Positions 8,468-17,528 of a stretch of 41,135 nucleotides of DNA are shown one piece after another; the stretch's first letter is position 1, and each line of letters begins with the position of its first letter. Source of the DNA: a virus; the IMG/VR virus record IMGVR_UViG_3300044705_000074, positions 1-41,135 of that record. The stretch is one strand, 5' to 3'. The notes under the pieces are model-generated. The model was not told where the DNA came from and ran no database searches. It saw only the letters and a program-made list of their open reading frames with translations. Both the position numbers and the translations under genes were made by a program.

Positions 8468-11400
8468 TTACTGCATCGTCTTGGCCCCGCCGAGGGTGGG
8501 GGAGTTGGACTCCATCCCGCACAACAGGGTCAAGTTATTCAACTGGAAACTCTCCCCGGTATTATTGGGGCCAATGTCGGAAATCTCAAATCGGATCGCC
8601 GTACACCGCTCCCGGGGAAGAAACGCCCGCACCTGATAGTTGGTGCCTTCCTGCAAACCCCCGAAGTAGCCGGTCCCAAACGGGCTCGTAGACCCGAACA
8701 GGTTGGTCCCAAAGGCCGTGGTGGCATCAAAGGACAAGTCCGCCCAGGTGGTGGGGTCGTAGTCGTAGGCCACCCGGACCCGCAGGTGATGGGCCGAGCG
8801 GTACTCCATGAGCAGGTAGGCGTTCCAGATCCGTTGGAGCCCCTGGACCCCGGCTGTCTTGAACCATGTGGTCACCACCCGGACCGAGTACGGTGCGCCA
8901 TTGTCCAGATACGACCCCGGGGTCTCCTGTCGGACCGTACCATCGGCAGCGACGTAGTAATACGCGCCGTTCAGGATGATGGCGTGCTGGGCCAGGTTGT
9001 TGGTGATGGTGCTCCACTGGTCCATCACGTAGTCGTAGGTGAGCCCGCCCACCAACGTGCTGTCGTACAGGCTCGAGAAGGTGAACCGGATCTGGCTCAC
9101 GGTGGGGAGCAGGTTGGCGCTGGTAATGGTCTGCCCGTTGTACCGCTCCACCGGGGCGCCCACGTACTTGGCCTGAAGGCTACGGTCGAGCAGGTAGATG
9201 CCCTTCTCGGCCTGGAAGAAGGTCCCCAGCGGAGTGAAGCACACGCTCTCTGGCGCGATGCAGCCCACGTCGGTGTTGATGACCTGGGGCGCGGAGAAGT
9301 TGTTGTTCGCCCCTGTATCATCGGGCCCGTCGCCAACCATGAAATAGAGCCGGTTCCGCTTGGCGATGATCAACTTCTCATCCTGCACCCACAGGGCCGT
9401 GATCGGGCCGCCCTGTTGGTCCACGCGGAAAGACAGTGGGGGAGAGAAAGCTACGCCGTTACCCGGCGACCAGCCCTTGGAGTACCAGACCGAGAACGGA
9501 TCGGCGTAAGGGTCGTTCATGCCCGAGATCAGCACCCGGTTCTGCCAGGTGGTCATCAGCGTGCAGGCCGGGGGCGCCATGTTGGGCAAGGCCCCGCCCG
9601 AGGTGTAGAGGAGTTCGCCCGATAGCAAGTCCGTGTCCGCGGTCGTGTCGGTGAACGAGACCGTATCCACCGCGGGGTTATTGGCGATGGATGTCAGCTT
9701 GTAAGCCGCGGACCCGCTCATGGGGGTGCGGTAGATGTCGATGGACACGCTCTTGTGCGTGACCCGCAGGGTGGGGGCGGTGACCGTGGTGGTGACGTAT
9801 GCCTGCGTCGGACCGAGCGCGCCGCCAGAACCGGTCTGATCTCCCATAGCGGGGACGGTAACGAACAGGGCCGGGCTCGGGGCGCTGCGGTGGATCTGGC
9901 CCCGATTGTCCAGTTGGGAGTAGACCACGTAGTAGGTCCGACTGCCGGCGCCGGTCGCGTTCCCGACCGTGCCGGTGATGCCGCCCACGTTACCGTTGTA
10001 GGCAAAGGCCGCGGTGCCGTTGTAGTTGTCGGTGATGTCCAGCACCGGGCCTGAGACCACCTGCGTCCACAGCGTCAGCGCGGAGCGGGTCGTGGCCACG
10101 ATCGCGTTCCCCACCTTGGTAGCGACCTGAGCCGGGGTGTCGGTGCTGGCGATGGCAATGGACACATTGGAGAAGACGTTGGGGACCTGGGGTGACGGGC
10201 CCACGCCGTCCTTGACGAAGTAGAAGGCCGCGGCCGTCTGCTGGGTCAGAGTGGTGCCGTCGGGCGCGGCGTAGAGGACGAAGTATTGCCCGCCCGTGAT
10301 CCAGGTCGCGGCGGGGCAGGTAAAGCGGGTCCACTGCTTGGTCGAGACGTTGCCCGCGGTCAAGGTCGCGATCCCGAACTGCGTGTCGGGCACGGAGACG
10401 CCCGGGTTCGCGGTGTTGGCTGATGCCGCAGTTTCGCTCACCAACACCGAGTTGTCGCTCTGAAGCGAGGCCGTCAGATAGGCCCCGTTCGCGTCGGTGA
10501 GCATCGCGTTGTTGATGGCCTGCGCAAACTTGGTGGCCACCGCGAGTTGGTTGTCGCTGCTGGAGAGTGTGACCTGGATCGCCGCATCGAAGCCAGCGAG
10601 GGACGGGTCCGAGCCCGAGCCTGCCGCGTTGAACCACACGTAGCAGCGATGGGTGGGCGTATCCCCGTACAGAATGACGTAAGACCCGGCGCGGATCTGG
10701 GACGCGCACGATGTCGGTAGCGAGTCCGCCGAGGTGATGTCGGCCGGAAATGTGACCACGGATTGCTGGACCGTGGTGCTCGCCTTGTGGGCTTGCTTCA
10801 GCGTAACCCCGATGGCGGTGGTGGAAGCGGTCGGCTGCTCGGGGTAGAGCAAGAACCCGTGCTCGGCGGTGACTGCGTTGTTGCCGATGGGGTGGGTGTT
10901 GGCCGCTCCGTCGAAGTTGTAGACCGTACCGCCCACCACATGGAGGTTCTGGCCCATCTGCGCGGACCGGCCCTTCTCCACGGTGGAGTCCAGGGTGATG
11001 CGGCACAGGTTCTTGAACTGGAACGCGACGCGAGCAGGGTTGGCCGCGTTGCTTTGGACGTAGCCCTTGCCCGCGACCGCGCACCCCCACTTGTCGGGGA
11101 GGATGGTCTGGGCCGAGGTCGGGTTCGGGTAGACAGTCCGGAAGACGCTGGAGAGGTGATTGTTGGTCGGGAGTCCGCCGCAAGAGGAGGGCAAGGCGTG
11201 AGCAAACACGTCCCAATTCTGATCGGCGAAGAACGCGGTCGGCTGCGTGGCCGAGTCGTAGACCAGCCCCACGGCGGGGGTCGCGTTCGGGCCGATGAAC
11301 GCGTCGGTCAGCAAGCCCACGGAGCGGTAGAAGGCCGAGTCGCCGTTCGATGTGGTGGCGGTGACGCTGACCAGCACCTTGCGCACTTGATGGGTGAGGC

Positions 11401-12454
11401 TGTTCACACCTCCCGCTGCGGCAACTTCGTAGAAGAGACGGGCGCTGATATCGCCAATGAAAGATGTCGCAGTCAACTGCACGACCTGCCCCGTGGTCAC
11501 CGTAACCACGATGGTGTCGGCCCGACTCACGGTCATGTCCTGTGCATAAGCTGCGGCGGAGATGGGCCAGTTCCCGCCCCCGGCGTTGTACGCATAGGAT
11601 GTGAGAACATGGCTTCCGCACACGGCCACGTTCAGGGCCGAGGGCACGGTTGCGGGAGTGATCGACCCCGTGCCCCACACCACCCCATTCGCCTTGCCCA
11701 GCGTTCCATCCGCGCCCAGGAATGTGGTAATGATCGCGGTCGAGCCGGAGTTGAGGTATGCCAGCACCATGTCGTTGCCGTAGGGGCGAACGGAGTAGAG
11801 CCCGCCCCCAATGGCTGCGATGGTGGTCTGCCCGGAGATGGATGTGGGCGTGTGGTAGTTGATGCGCTCCCAATTGAGGTTGTTCGAGCCATCGACCCAG
11901 AACAGGTACAGGTACTGACCAGCGGCACAGCACCGAGGGCGATTACCGGTGCCAACGGTGAGCGGGCCCGCATAGACTGCGCGGTTGGACTCATCCACCA
12001 CCTGATACCAAACGCCTCCCTGCCACTCGTAGGCATAGAGAGTGACCCCGTTCAGGGTCGCAGCGTCAGGGTTGGTGAGAGATGCGATGGGGCTCTCCGC
12101 AACAACCCGGGCGGAGACCCCGAGGTTGAGCATCCGTGCGCCGTTGCCCCAGGACTTGCTCGAGGGCTGGTACACGCTGGCGAACCCCGAACCAATCTCG
12201 AGCAACTGGTCATTGAATGTGGCCAGGGAGTTGGCCGCGGTCAGGCCGGGGGACGCGGCCAGAGTCGCAGAGGAGAAGACATTGGAGTTGGCGTTGAGGC
12301 TCTGAAAGCCCCATCGCTTGAACAGTCCGCCCTTCTGGGTAAAGACAGCGTTCTCCAACTCCGCGTGCGAGAAGTTGGGGTCCGTTTTGTTGTCGGTCTT
12401 GGTGTCCAGACCGACGCCCAGGTTGATGGGGATTTGCTGCGGGACGAGGGCCAC
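8468..12454 (-). CDS. Giant tail-hub / head-completion protein
   Basis: 1328 aa from a GTG start at 12454. The N-terminus (INLGVGLDTKTDNKTDPNF, then LENAVFTQKGGLFKRWGF) matches a pattern I recognise in podovirus tail-hub or DNA-stabilisation proteins in the T7 gp12 / P22 gp10 functional class. The C-terminal third has propeller-like features (ALWVQDEKLIIAKRNRLYFM, LGTFFQAEKGIYLLDRSL, GGLTYDYVMDQWSTITNN). The middle, about residues 400-900, is a long beta-rich insertion with repeated ADITSADSLP- and TQVATKV-like strands, which makes it larger than I expect for the class. It lies between a fibre-like gene and the ejection proteins, as expected for a tail nozzle. Confidence 0.75.
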   Translation of the reverse strand: MALVPQQIPINLGVGLDTKTDNKTDPNFSHAELENAVFTQKGGLFKRWGFQSLNANSNVFSSATLAASPGLTAANSLATFNDQLLEIGSGFASVYQPSSKSWGNGARMLNLGVSARVVAESPIASLTNPDAATLNGVTLYAYEWQGGVWYQVVDESNRAVYAGPLTVGTGNRPRCCAAGQYLYLFWVDGSNNLNWERINYHTPTSISGQTTIAAIGGGLYSVRPYGNDMVLAYLNSGSTAIITTFLGADGTLGKANGVVWGTGSITPATVPSALNVAVCGSHVLTSYAYNAGGGNWPISAAAYAQDMTVSRADTIVVTVTTGQVVQLTATSFIGDISARLFYEVAAAGGVNSLTHQVRKVLVSVTATTSNGDSAFYRSVGLLTDAFIGPNATPAVGLVYDSATQPTAFFADQNWDVFAHALPSSCGGLPTNNHLSSVFRTVYPNPTSAQTILPDKWGCAVAGKGYVQSNAANPARVAFQFKNLCRITLDSTVEKGRSAQMGQNLHVVGGTVYNFDGAANTHPIGNNAVTAEHGFLLYPEQPTASTTAIGVTLKQAHKASTTVQQSVVTFPADITSADSLPTSCASQIRAGSYVILYGDTPTHRCYVWFNAAGSGSDPSLAGFDAAIQVTLSSSDNQLAVATKFAQAINNAMLTDANGAYLTASLQSDNSVLVSETAASANTANPGVSVPDTQFGIATLTAGNVSTKQWTRFTCPAATWITGGQYFVLYAAPDGTTLTQQTAAAFYFVKDGVGPSPQVPNVFSNVSIAIASTDTPAQVATKVGNAIVATTRSALTLWTQVVSGPVLDITDNYNGTAAFAYNGNVGGITGTVGNATGAGSRTYYVVYSQLDNRGQIHRSAPSPALFVTVPAMGDQTGSGGALGPTQAYVTTTVTAPTLRVTHKSVSIDIYRTPMSGSAAYKLTSIANNPAVDTVSFTDTTADTDLLSGELLYTSGGALPNMAPPACTLMTTWQNRVLISGMNDPYADPFSVWYSKGWSPGNGVAFSPPLSFRVDQQGGPITALWVQDEKLIIAKRNRLYFMVGDGPDDTGANNNFSAPQVINTDVGCIAPESVCFTPLGTFFQAEKGIYLLDRSLQAKYVGAPVERYNGQTITSANLLPTVSQIRFTFSSLYDSTLVGGLTYDYVMDQWSTITNNLAQHAIILNGAYYYVAADGTVRQETPGSYLDNGAPYSVRVVTTWFKTAGVQGLQRIWNAYLLMEYRSAHHLRVRVAYDYDPTTWADLSFDATTAFGTNLFGSTSPFGTGYFGGLQEGTNYQVRAFLPRERCTAIRFEISDIGPNNTGESFQLNNLTLLCGMESNSPTLGGAKTMQ

Positions 12455-12457
12455 GGG

Positions 12458-13126
12458 TTACCCCACCACGAGCCACTTAGATACGCCGTTACTCACGAAC
12501 ACAGCGCGTGCGCCGTTCGTGTTGATGGCTTTGGATGTTACACTGGACGTGTCAATGATGGTATCAGAGCCGGCTCGCTGAATAGTGATAGGATTGGTGC
12601 CCGCAGCCAACCCGACGTCCTTGAAAATATACATGACACCACCATTGCCCAACGCGGCAGGCAGGGTCAAGGTGATGGCCCCGCCCGTACTATCACACAT
12701 ATTCACGACACCAACCACGCCGGTCGATGATGGAATGGCCTGGGTCGTGTTGCGAGCGATCATGGCCATTGCGGGAACGTTCACAGCCCCGTTTTTGGTA
12801 ACGACCACGGGATTGAGCGAGTTATCGGTCCACTGCATATCCCCCGTCGAAGGGGTGGCTCCCAACTCCTGCGGACTGACTCCGGTCGCGCCACCCAGCC
12901 CGTAAACGGATGTCTTGACGTTGGTCAGGTTATTGTTGTTGACCGACAAGTCGCCCGTGATGTCAATGCCGGCCTGAGTGATCGGCACGCCCTTGTTGGA
13001 GGAGTGATCGTGGCCATCAACGGTGGTCTGAAGCGCGGTCTGAATCTCCTGCGCCCACGCGGGGCCGGGCTCGGACGAAGCCACCGGAACCACAATCTTC
13101 ATGTTGGGACTGATAACGGTGGACAT
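12458..13126 (-). CDS. Tail or head fibre-like protein
   Basis: 222 aa. Residues 25-65 include QTALQTTVDGHDHSSNKGVP and ITGDLSVNNNNLTNVKT. The DGHDHSSxKG motif followed by short beta repeats is common at the base of phage fibres and tailspikes. The C-terminus (NPITIQRAGSDTIIDTSS to ARAVFVSNGVSKWLVVG) has the terminal beta-prism look of fibre tips. Its ATG overlaps the TAA of the preceding gene as TAATG, and it ends three bases before the tail-hub GTG. It is a likely minor fibre. It is short for a receptor-binding protein, so the LamG-like protein downstream may share that role. Confidence 0.65.
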   Translation of the reverse strand: MSTVISPNMKIVVPVASSEPGPAWAQEIQTALQTTVDGHDHSSNKGVPITQAGIDITGDLSVNNNNLTNVKTSVYGLGGATGVSPQELGATPSTGDMQWTDNSLNPVVVTKNGAVNVPAMAMIARNTTQAIPSSTGVVGVVNMCDSTGGAITLTLPAALGNGGVMYIFKDVGLAAGTNPITIQRAGSDTIIDTSSVTSKAINTNGARAVFVSNGVSKWLVVG

Positions 13127-13488
13127 TAGAAGAACCAGAATGTGACGGTCTGCGAAGTCGTAGCCGGGGAGTTGGTGGTGCGGGCGAAGAGAAAGTTCTT
13201 CTGAAGGTTGGGGACGGGGTTGTTGGTGGCCGTATCCTCGGCAATGGAGAGGTTCTGGGGGTTGGCAACCACGATGTAGCCCTGCGGGACGCGGTTCAGA
13301 CCGTGGCGAGCAGGGAAAGACACGGACGAGTTCGAGCCCACCGGGAGCGTGGCAGTGACCGTGACCGTCTTCCCGTTCAGGAGCGGGTACTTACTCTGGA
13401 GCAGGCCGAATGCCTCCTTTACATGGTCCTGAATGCGGCGCAGCACCAGATCGGGGGTGAACTCCTGCTTGATCGGGATCGTGGCCAT
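13126..13488 (-). CDS. Small structural protein next to the adaptor
   Basis: 120 aa starting MATIPIKQEFTPDLVLRRIQ. The ATG overlaps the TAA of the adaptor gene (TAATG). A longer in-frame extension upstream lies entirely inside the adaptor gene and is not credible. The second half is a small beta domain (TVTVTATLPVGSNSSVSFPA, then QGYIVVANPQNLSIAED) ending in FWFF. Similar short proteins accompany fibres and adaptors in phage tail modules, but I cannot name the family. Tight coupling on both sides suggests it is made with the fibre protein. Confidence 0.6.
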   Translation of the reverse strand: MATIPIKQEFTPDLVLRRIQDHVKEAFGLLQSKYPLLNGKTVTVTATLPVGSNSSVSFPARHGLNRVPQGYIVVANPQNLSIAEDTATNNPVPNLQKNFLFARTTNSPATTSQTVTFWFF

Positions 13489-14207
13489 TATGCCCACCCG
13501 TCCTCGGGCCCGAACAGCGACCCGTTCGCGTACACGTCGGTGACCCGCTTGGCCCCGCCGAGGTCCCGCTTGGAGCACATGCGCCGGATGCGGTCCAACT
13601 GCTCGACTTTCTGCGCAACCAACTGCGAGGTGTCCAACTGGCGCTTGGACATCGCCTTGATGGCTGCGTCGATGGCGATGTATTCGTCCCAGCCGTTGAT
13701 GGTGTCCAGGGTGTCGCCATCGTTGACCAGCGTGGTGGTCACCGGCACGTACCAGATTTGGGCGTTGACCGAGGGCAGGTTTGGGACGGGAATGAACATG
13801 ATCTTGTTCCCGACCAGCCGATACCGCACATTGGTCAACCCAAACAAGTTCCAGGTCGTCGGCACCCACGCGTACTTGTTACGCTCGTTGAAGTTATAGG
13901 CGCCGATGGTGGTCCAGTTGTTCTGCGAGGCGTTGAGTTGCAGGTCAACACCTCGGAGCCGATAGAAGTCCGTGGGCAGAGAGTAAGCCGCCGTGCCCGA
14001 AACCACGCTGAATGCGTAGGGCGTGGGCGAGGTGAAGTATTCGGCCGTGGCGTCGGTGTCCACGATCAGGTCGTAGAGGGCCTGATTGGACGCGTTCAGA
14101 TAGTCGTTCCACTCCGAGTCCGAGATGAACACGGAGGAACCGAACTCAAGGTCGGCCTTACGCTTGGCCTTGGTCCGAAGCGTCGCGAGCGTGGTGTTGC
14201 TGGCCAC
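13488..14207 (-). CDS. Head-tail adaptor protein (podovirus neck)
   Basis: 239 aa from a GTG start preceded by AGAGGTGAG. The sequence LATLRTKAKRKADLEFGSSV, FISDSEWNDYLNASNQALYD and SGTAAYSLPTDFYRLRGVDL follows a pattern I recognise in phage neck or adaptor proteins that bind the portal ring. An ERNKYAW segment and a LVGNKIMFIPVP strand follow in the usual order. It lies between capsid-associated genes and tail genes, as expected for the adaptor that joins portal and tail hub. The role is inferred from pattern and position. Confidence 0.7.
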   Translation of the reverse strand: MASNTTLATLRTKAKRKADLEFGSSVFISDSEWNDYLNASNQALYDLIVDTDATAEYFTSPTPYAFSVVSGTAAYSLPTDFYRLRGVDLQLNASQNNWTTIGAYNFNERNKYAWVPTTWNLFGLTNVRYRLVGNKIMFIPVPNLPSVNAQIWYVPVTTTLVNDGDTLDTINGWDEYIAIDAAIKAMSKRQLDTSQLVAQKVEQLDRIRRMCSKRDLGGAKRVTDVYANGSLFGPEDGWA

Positions 14208-14217
14208 GGCTCACCTC

Positions 14218-14475
14218 TTAGGACCCGGACTGATCGGCCTGCTCGCCTTCGCCCTTGTCGTAGTCCTCGTCCGCCAACTGGCACACAGCCTTGAGGGCCT
14301 TGCCGAGCGCGGTCACATCCTCGTCCTTCAACTTCAGCCCCAGCGCATCGGCCACGTCCTGGGCCGCGCTCTTGAGGGCGGGCGAGAGGTCCCCATCCAG
14401 GCTGTCGCTGTCACCGCTGGACTCCGCGGGCTCGTCGCCCTCGGGCATGAACATGTCGGCAAGGCTCTTGACCAT
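14218..14475 (-). CDS. Small acidic protein
   Basis: 85 aa, strongly acidic (EGDEPAESSGDSDSLDGDLS) with a central helix (SAAQDVADALGLKLKDEDVT, GKALKAVCQLADEDYDKG). No family is recognised. It lies between the capsid-adjacent protein and the adaptor, with a 12-bp gap upstream and a 10-bp gap downstream. Small acidic proteins in this position can be head-completion or assembly factors, but nothing in the sequence proves that. Confidence 0.55.
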   Translation of the reverse strand: MVKSLADMFMPEGDEPAESSGDSDSLDGDLSPALKSAAQDVADALGLKLKDEDVTALGKALKAVCQLADEDYDKGEGEQADQSGS

Positions 14476-14487
14476 GGCTGCACTTCC

Positions 14488-14877
14488 TTAGTTGGTGCCG
14501 AAGTCGCCGCTGTCCGAGTACGGAATGTCCAGGCACAGCTTCGCGCCGTTGGACGGGTCGGTGGCGGTGCCGGTGTTGGCGATCTGGCACTGGACCACGA
14601 TGGTGGACGAACTCAGGGTCAGGGTGGTGATGGAGGTGGTCATGTTCTGGGAGGTCACCGCAACCCAGACATCCGGAATCATGTCGGCGTAAATCTTGTC
14701 CAACACGATGGTGTAGTTGCCGGCCGAGTTCCGGGTCACCGACTGCACGCCGACACACTTGATGGTGCCGACCGCGCCCGTGTTGCCGATGTTGACGTAG
14801 CCGGTGAGCCGGCCCTGCCGACGCTTCCGGGTCTGAAGATCCTGAAAGGTCCGGTGCGGGGTGGTAGTCGCTGCCAT
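14488..14877 (-). CDS. Possible head decoration protein
   Basis: 129 aa, beta-rich and Thr/Ser-rich: GRLTGYVNIGNTGAVGTIKC, TLTLSSSTIVVQCQIANTGT, ATDPSNGAKLCLDIPYSDSG. It is the first gene after the major capsid protein, separated from it by a strong hairpin (14896-14935). A short all-beta protein made just downstream of the capsid gene fits a decoration or cement protein. Two cysteines lie in predicted strands. A minor structural protein unrelated to decoration is the alternative. Confidence 0.5.
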   Translation of the reverse strand: MAATTTPHRTFQDLQTRKRRQGRLTGYVNIGNTGAVGTIKCVGVQSVTRNSAGNYTIVLDKIYADMIPDVWVAVTSQNMTTSITTLTLSSSTIVVQCQIANTGTATDPSNGAKLCLDIPYSDSGDFGTN

Positions 14878-14895
14878 GTGTGTTTACCTCTTCTT

Positions 14896-14935
14896 GAGCA
14901 AGACCCCGCCCTCACTGGAGAGCGGGGTCTTGCTC
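14896..14935 (-). terminator. Strong hairpin after the major capsid gene
   Basis: A perfect 14-bp inverted repeat (GAGCAAGACCCCGC at 14896-14909, its complement at 14922-14935) encloses a 12-nt loop. It lies 7 bp after the capsid stop in the direction of transcription. No T-run follows in either direction, so it is better read as a partial terminator or an mRNA-stabilising 3' hairpin that raises capsid message relative to downstream genes. Confidence 0.6.
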
Positions 14936-14942
14936 GCTGGCA

Positions 14943-16187
14943 TTAGGCCAGGCGCAGGTTGCAGTTGTAGGCAGGGGCCGAGCACCCGAGCTGGGCGTAG
15001 TAGGCGACGCGGAGCTCGAACGAGTCAGCGGACGCGTTGCGCAGGATCATCTGGTCGTCGGTCTGGATGATGAACGGGGCCTGCTTCAGCGAGCGCAGGG
15101 TCCAGGTCTTCATGGTCAGGAGGAACGACCGATCCGGGGCGCAGTTGCGGTCGGGGACGATCTTGATCACGCCCTTGGGGCCGTTCAGCAACACGGCCTG
15201 GAAGCCGATGCCGGGCTTGGGGGAGTCCTTCGGGTCGAGGTAGCGGACCTGGGCGCCGAGGATCTTGACCAGGTTGCCCCAGTTCAGGAAGTCCATGAAC
15301 CCGTAGTCGGGCGCGCCACCCTCACGGCCCACATCCCGCGCGGCATTGACCAGCGCCTCGTCGATGGCCAGGTTGCGCCCATCGGTGCGGACACCGGCCA
15401 GGCGGGTGGTGTCGAGCGAGCGGTCCTGACCGAAGAACGAGTCGCCGGTCGAGGGGGCGGTCTGGGGCAACCAGGCTCCGAGGCCCTTGACCACGTTGTT
15501 CAGGAAGTTGTTGGAGCCGACCAGCGGGTTGCCCGAGCCCGAAGTGCCCGAGCCGACCACGATCACGTCGCCGTTCGCGATCGAGCCCGCAGCCGCGACC
15601 TTGATGGTGCCGGCGTTGCGGTCCACGGCGGTGACCGTGGTGTTGCCGTGCGCGGTCTGACCGGTGGTGTCGGTGAAGAATGCCACCGGCAGGTTCACGT
15701 CGAAGTTGGTGATCTGGTCGGGGTTGGAGAGGGTCAGCGTGGTCCCGCCGCCGCCCGAACCCACGGTGCCGATGACGCCGGTCCCGTCGCCCATCAGGTC
15801 GATCGCGAGGCGCCGGCCCAGGTTGTTGATGGCGCCGTCGATCTCGGTCTTCATCACCTGGAGCATCGACCCCTTGTCGGTGGCCGAGGCCAGGATCGCC
15901 TCGTTGCCCAGGTCGGCGGTCTCGTAGGCGACCGATCGGGTCAGCGCGAAGCCGCCGAGCGAGGACGCGGCCTTGGCCGACTGAGCCGCGGCAATCGTGG
16001 GCCCAACGCCCATCGGGTTGCCGTAGATCAGGGTCTCGTTCCACTGCTTGCCGACGAAGTTGGTGTCCTTCTTGACAAGCTGGAGAAACGGATTGTCCTG
16101 ATACGCCTCGTTGGCCACGGCGGCGTCGGAATAGAGAACCTTCAGTGCCGCAGAATATGCGGTCATGTCAGCAGCGGTAGAAGCCAT
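14943..16187 (-). CDS. Major capsid protein
   Basis: 414 aa, MASTAADMTAYSAALKVLYS, with QDNPFLQLVKKDTNFVGKQW, LIYGNPMGVGPTIAAAQSAK and GALTRSVAYETADL-like segments. These are features of HK97-fold capsid proteins of this phage type: N-arm, spine helix, and a long beta-rich A-domain with Gly/Thr repeats (GTVGSGGGGTTLTLSNPDQI). The gene follows the scaffold gene, is preceded by its own 190-bp leader with two stable hairpins, and is followed by a 14-bp-stem hairpin. This layout fits a very highly expressed gene. The call rests on order, length and pattern. No database match was made. Confidence 0.8.
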   Translation of the reverse strand: MASTAADMTAYSAALKVLYSDAAVANEAYQDNPFLQLVKKDTNFVGKQWNETLIYGNPMGVGPTIAAAQSAKAASSLGGFALTRSVAYETADLGNEAILASATDKGSMLQVMKTEIDGAINNLGRRLAIDLMGDGTGVIGTVGSGGGGTTLTLSNPDQITNFDVNLPVAFFTDTTGQTAHGNTTVTAVDRNAGTIKVAAAGSIANGDVIVVGSGTSGSGNPLVGSNNFLNNVVKGLGAWLPQTAPSTGDSFFGQDRSLDTTRLAGVRTDGRNLAIDEALVNAARDVGREGGAPDYGFMDFLNWGNLVKILGAQVRYLDPKDSPKPGIGFQAVLLNGPKGVIKIVPDRNCAPDRSFLLTMKTWTLRSLKQAPFIIQTDDQMILRNASADSFELRVAYYAQLGCSAPAYNCNLRLA

Positions 16188-16376
16188 TTGCTACAACCTC
16201 GGGCCTTTGGCCCATCCCCGAAGGGAGAGAAGAGTGATGCACTCGTTCTCGAGGCTAACGCTGCGAGTCCGGGCTGGTGCGATCCCGGGAAGATTCAAGC
16301 CCTGACCGGGCTCTTGATTGTCAAAACTGTTTCACTGTTTGCACTAAATGTCAAATTGCCATATCCGCGACTCGGA
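16188..16376 (-). promoter_or_regulatory. Major capsid gene 5' leader: candidate promoter boxes and two hairpins
   Basis: The 189-bp scaffold-capsid gap holds two TTGACA boxes on the minus strand (around 16350 and 16322), but neither has a good -10 at 17 bp, so a promoter is possible and not shown. Just upstream of the capsid start are two tandem hairpins: UCCC-UUCG-GGGA, a C(UUCG)G tetraloop near 16216-16227, and GGGCC-AAA-GGCCC at 16201-16213. GAGG lies 11 bases before the ATG. Such hairpins commonly protect an mRNA 5' end or expose the ribosome site. Confidence 0.5.
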
Positions 16377-17501
16377 TTAGGCAGCCCGACTCTCCAGTGC
16401 AGCGAGAGCGGCCTGGAACCTGCCCTCGGGAGTGGACAGATCGGTAACCGGGGTTGGGGGCGCTCCCGAGGTCGTGGTGGTGGACAGGCTGGGGGTGGGC
16501 TTGGAGATTTCGGCCTGCACCTTCTTCAGCGCGGCCAACGCCTGCTCCATGCGGTCGAGGGTGGCCTCGGCCTTGTTGTCCGCCGCGGGCGCGGGCTTCG
16601 GGGCGTCCTTGGGCGCGTCCTTGGCCGCGGGCTGGTACTTGGTCTTCAGCTTGTTGGAGGCCAGCAACTTCTCCACGCGGGCGACCTCGAGTTCCTCCAT
16701 CTTGGCGAGCACATCCGCCACCTTGAGCAGCTTCTTTCCACCAGACCGCTCGTAGACCTCAGCCACGGTCTGGTAGACCCGCTGGGCGATGGTCGGGTCC
16801 TCGGACTTGGCCAGCAGTTCGTACTTGTCAGCCTCGGCCTTGAGGGTGCTCTCCACCCCGGCGAGGAACTGGTTGTACGCGGCCTGGGCCTGGGACTTCT
16901 TCGCCTCCTCGGCCGCCTTGGCTTGCTCGGCCTTGAAGTCGTCCTGGGCCTTCTTGAGAGCAGCGATCTCGTCCTGAAGCGGCTTCAGGGCCTCCTGGGT
17001 GCGCTTGGCTTCGGGGAGCGTGCCCTTGATCTTCCAGTGGGCCAGGTCATCGTAGGTGACCCCGAGCTCGGAGAAGAGGGTGTCGAAGTCCTGCTTGGTG
17101 CGCGCTGCCTCCATCAGGGACTCGAACCGGGCGATCTTGTCGGCTCGCGCCTTGACCTCGGCCTCCTTGGCGGCGATCTCGTTCTTCAGTTTGACCCGCT
17201 CGGCCTCGATCTCCTCCTTCAGCTTGCGCTCCTTCTCGAGCAACTGACGGTCTCGCTTCTGGAGGGCAAGGAACTTCTCGGTGGTGGCTTCCTCGGGCTT
17301 GGACTCGGGCGCCGGGGTGGGCGTGGGCTTCTCCTCGACCTTGGCCTCGGGCGCAGGGGCCGGAGCAGTTTTCTCCTCGGGCTTGGTCTCGGCCGCGGGC
17401 GCCTTACCATCGGGGGCTTCGGGGGTGGGTGTCGGGGCGGGAGCGGAACTACCCAACGCGGCGATGGCAGCATCCATGTTCGGATTGACGACGTTCGACA
17501 T
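16377..17501 (-). CDS. Capsid scaffolding protein
   Basis: 374 aa, Ala/Glu/Lys-rich. Residues 15-70 are a Pro/Ala/Glu linker (SAPAPTPTPEAPDGKAPAAE). Residues 75-130 form a clear coiled coil (LALQKRDRQLLEKERKLKEE), with more helices to about residue 330. The C-terminus (STPEGRFQAALAALESRAA) is a short charged helix of the kind that contacts the capsid shell. Its place between portal and capsid genes is the standard scaffold position. The start has AGAGGAAG five bases upstream. No protease gene is adjacent, so scaffold release may not need cleavage. Confidence 0.8.
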   Translation of the reverse strand: MSNVVNPNMDAAIAALGSSAPAPTPTPEAPDGKAPAAETKPEEKTAPAPAPEAKVEEKPTPTPAPESKPEEATTEKFLALQKRDRQLLEKERKLKEEIEAERVKLKNEIAAKEAEVKARADKIARFESLMEAARTKQDFDTLFSELGVTYDDLAHWKIKGTLPEAKRTQEALKPLQDEIAALKKAQDDFKAEQAKAAEEAKKSQAQAAYNQFLAGVESTLKAEADKYELLAKSEDPTIAQRVYQTVAEVYERSGGKKLLKVADVLAKMEELEVARVEKLLASNKLKTKYQPAAKDAPKDAPKPAPAADNKAEATLDRMEQALAALKKVQAEISKPTPSLSTTTTSGAPPTPVTDLSTPEGRFQAALAALESRAA

Positions 17502-17528
17502 TTCTTCCTCTGAGGGTTGGTGCGACGG

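Noticed and set aside
616-11933. Long plus-strand frames opposite the leftward structural genes
   Set aside because: They mirror the codon structure of strong minus-strand genes with clear families and have no ribosome sites. GC-rich antisense frames are expected by chance.
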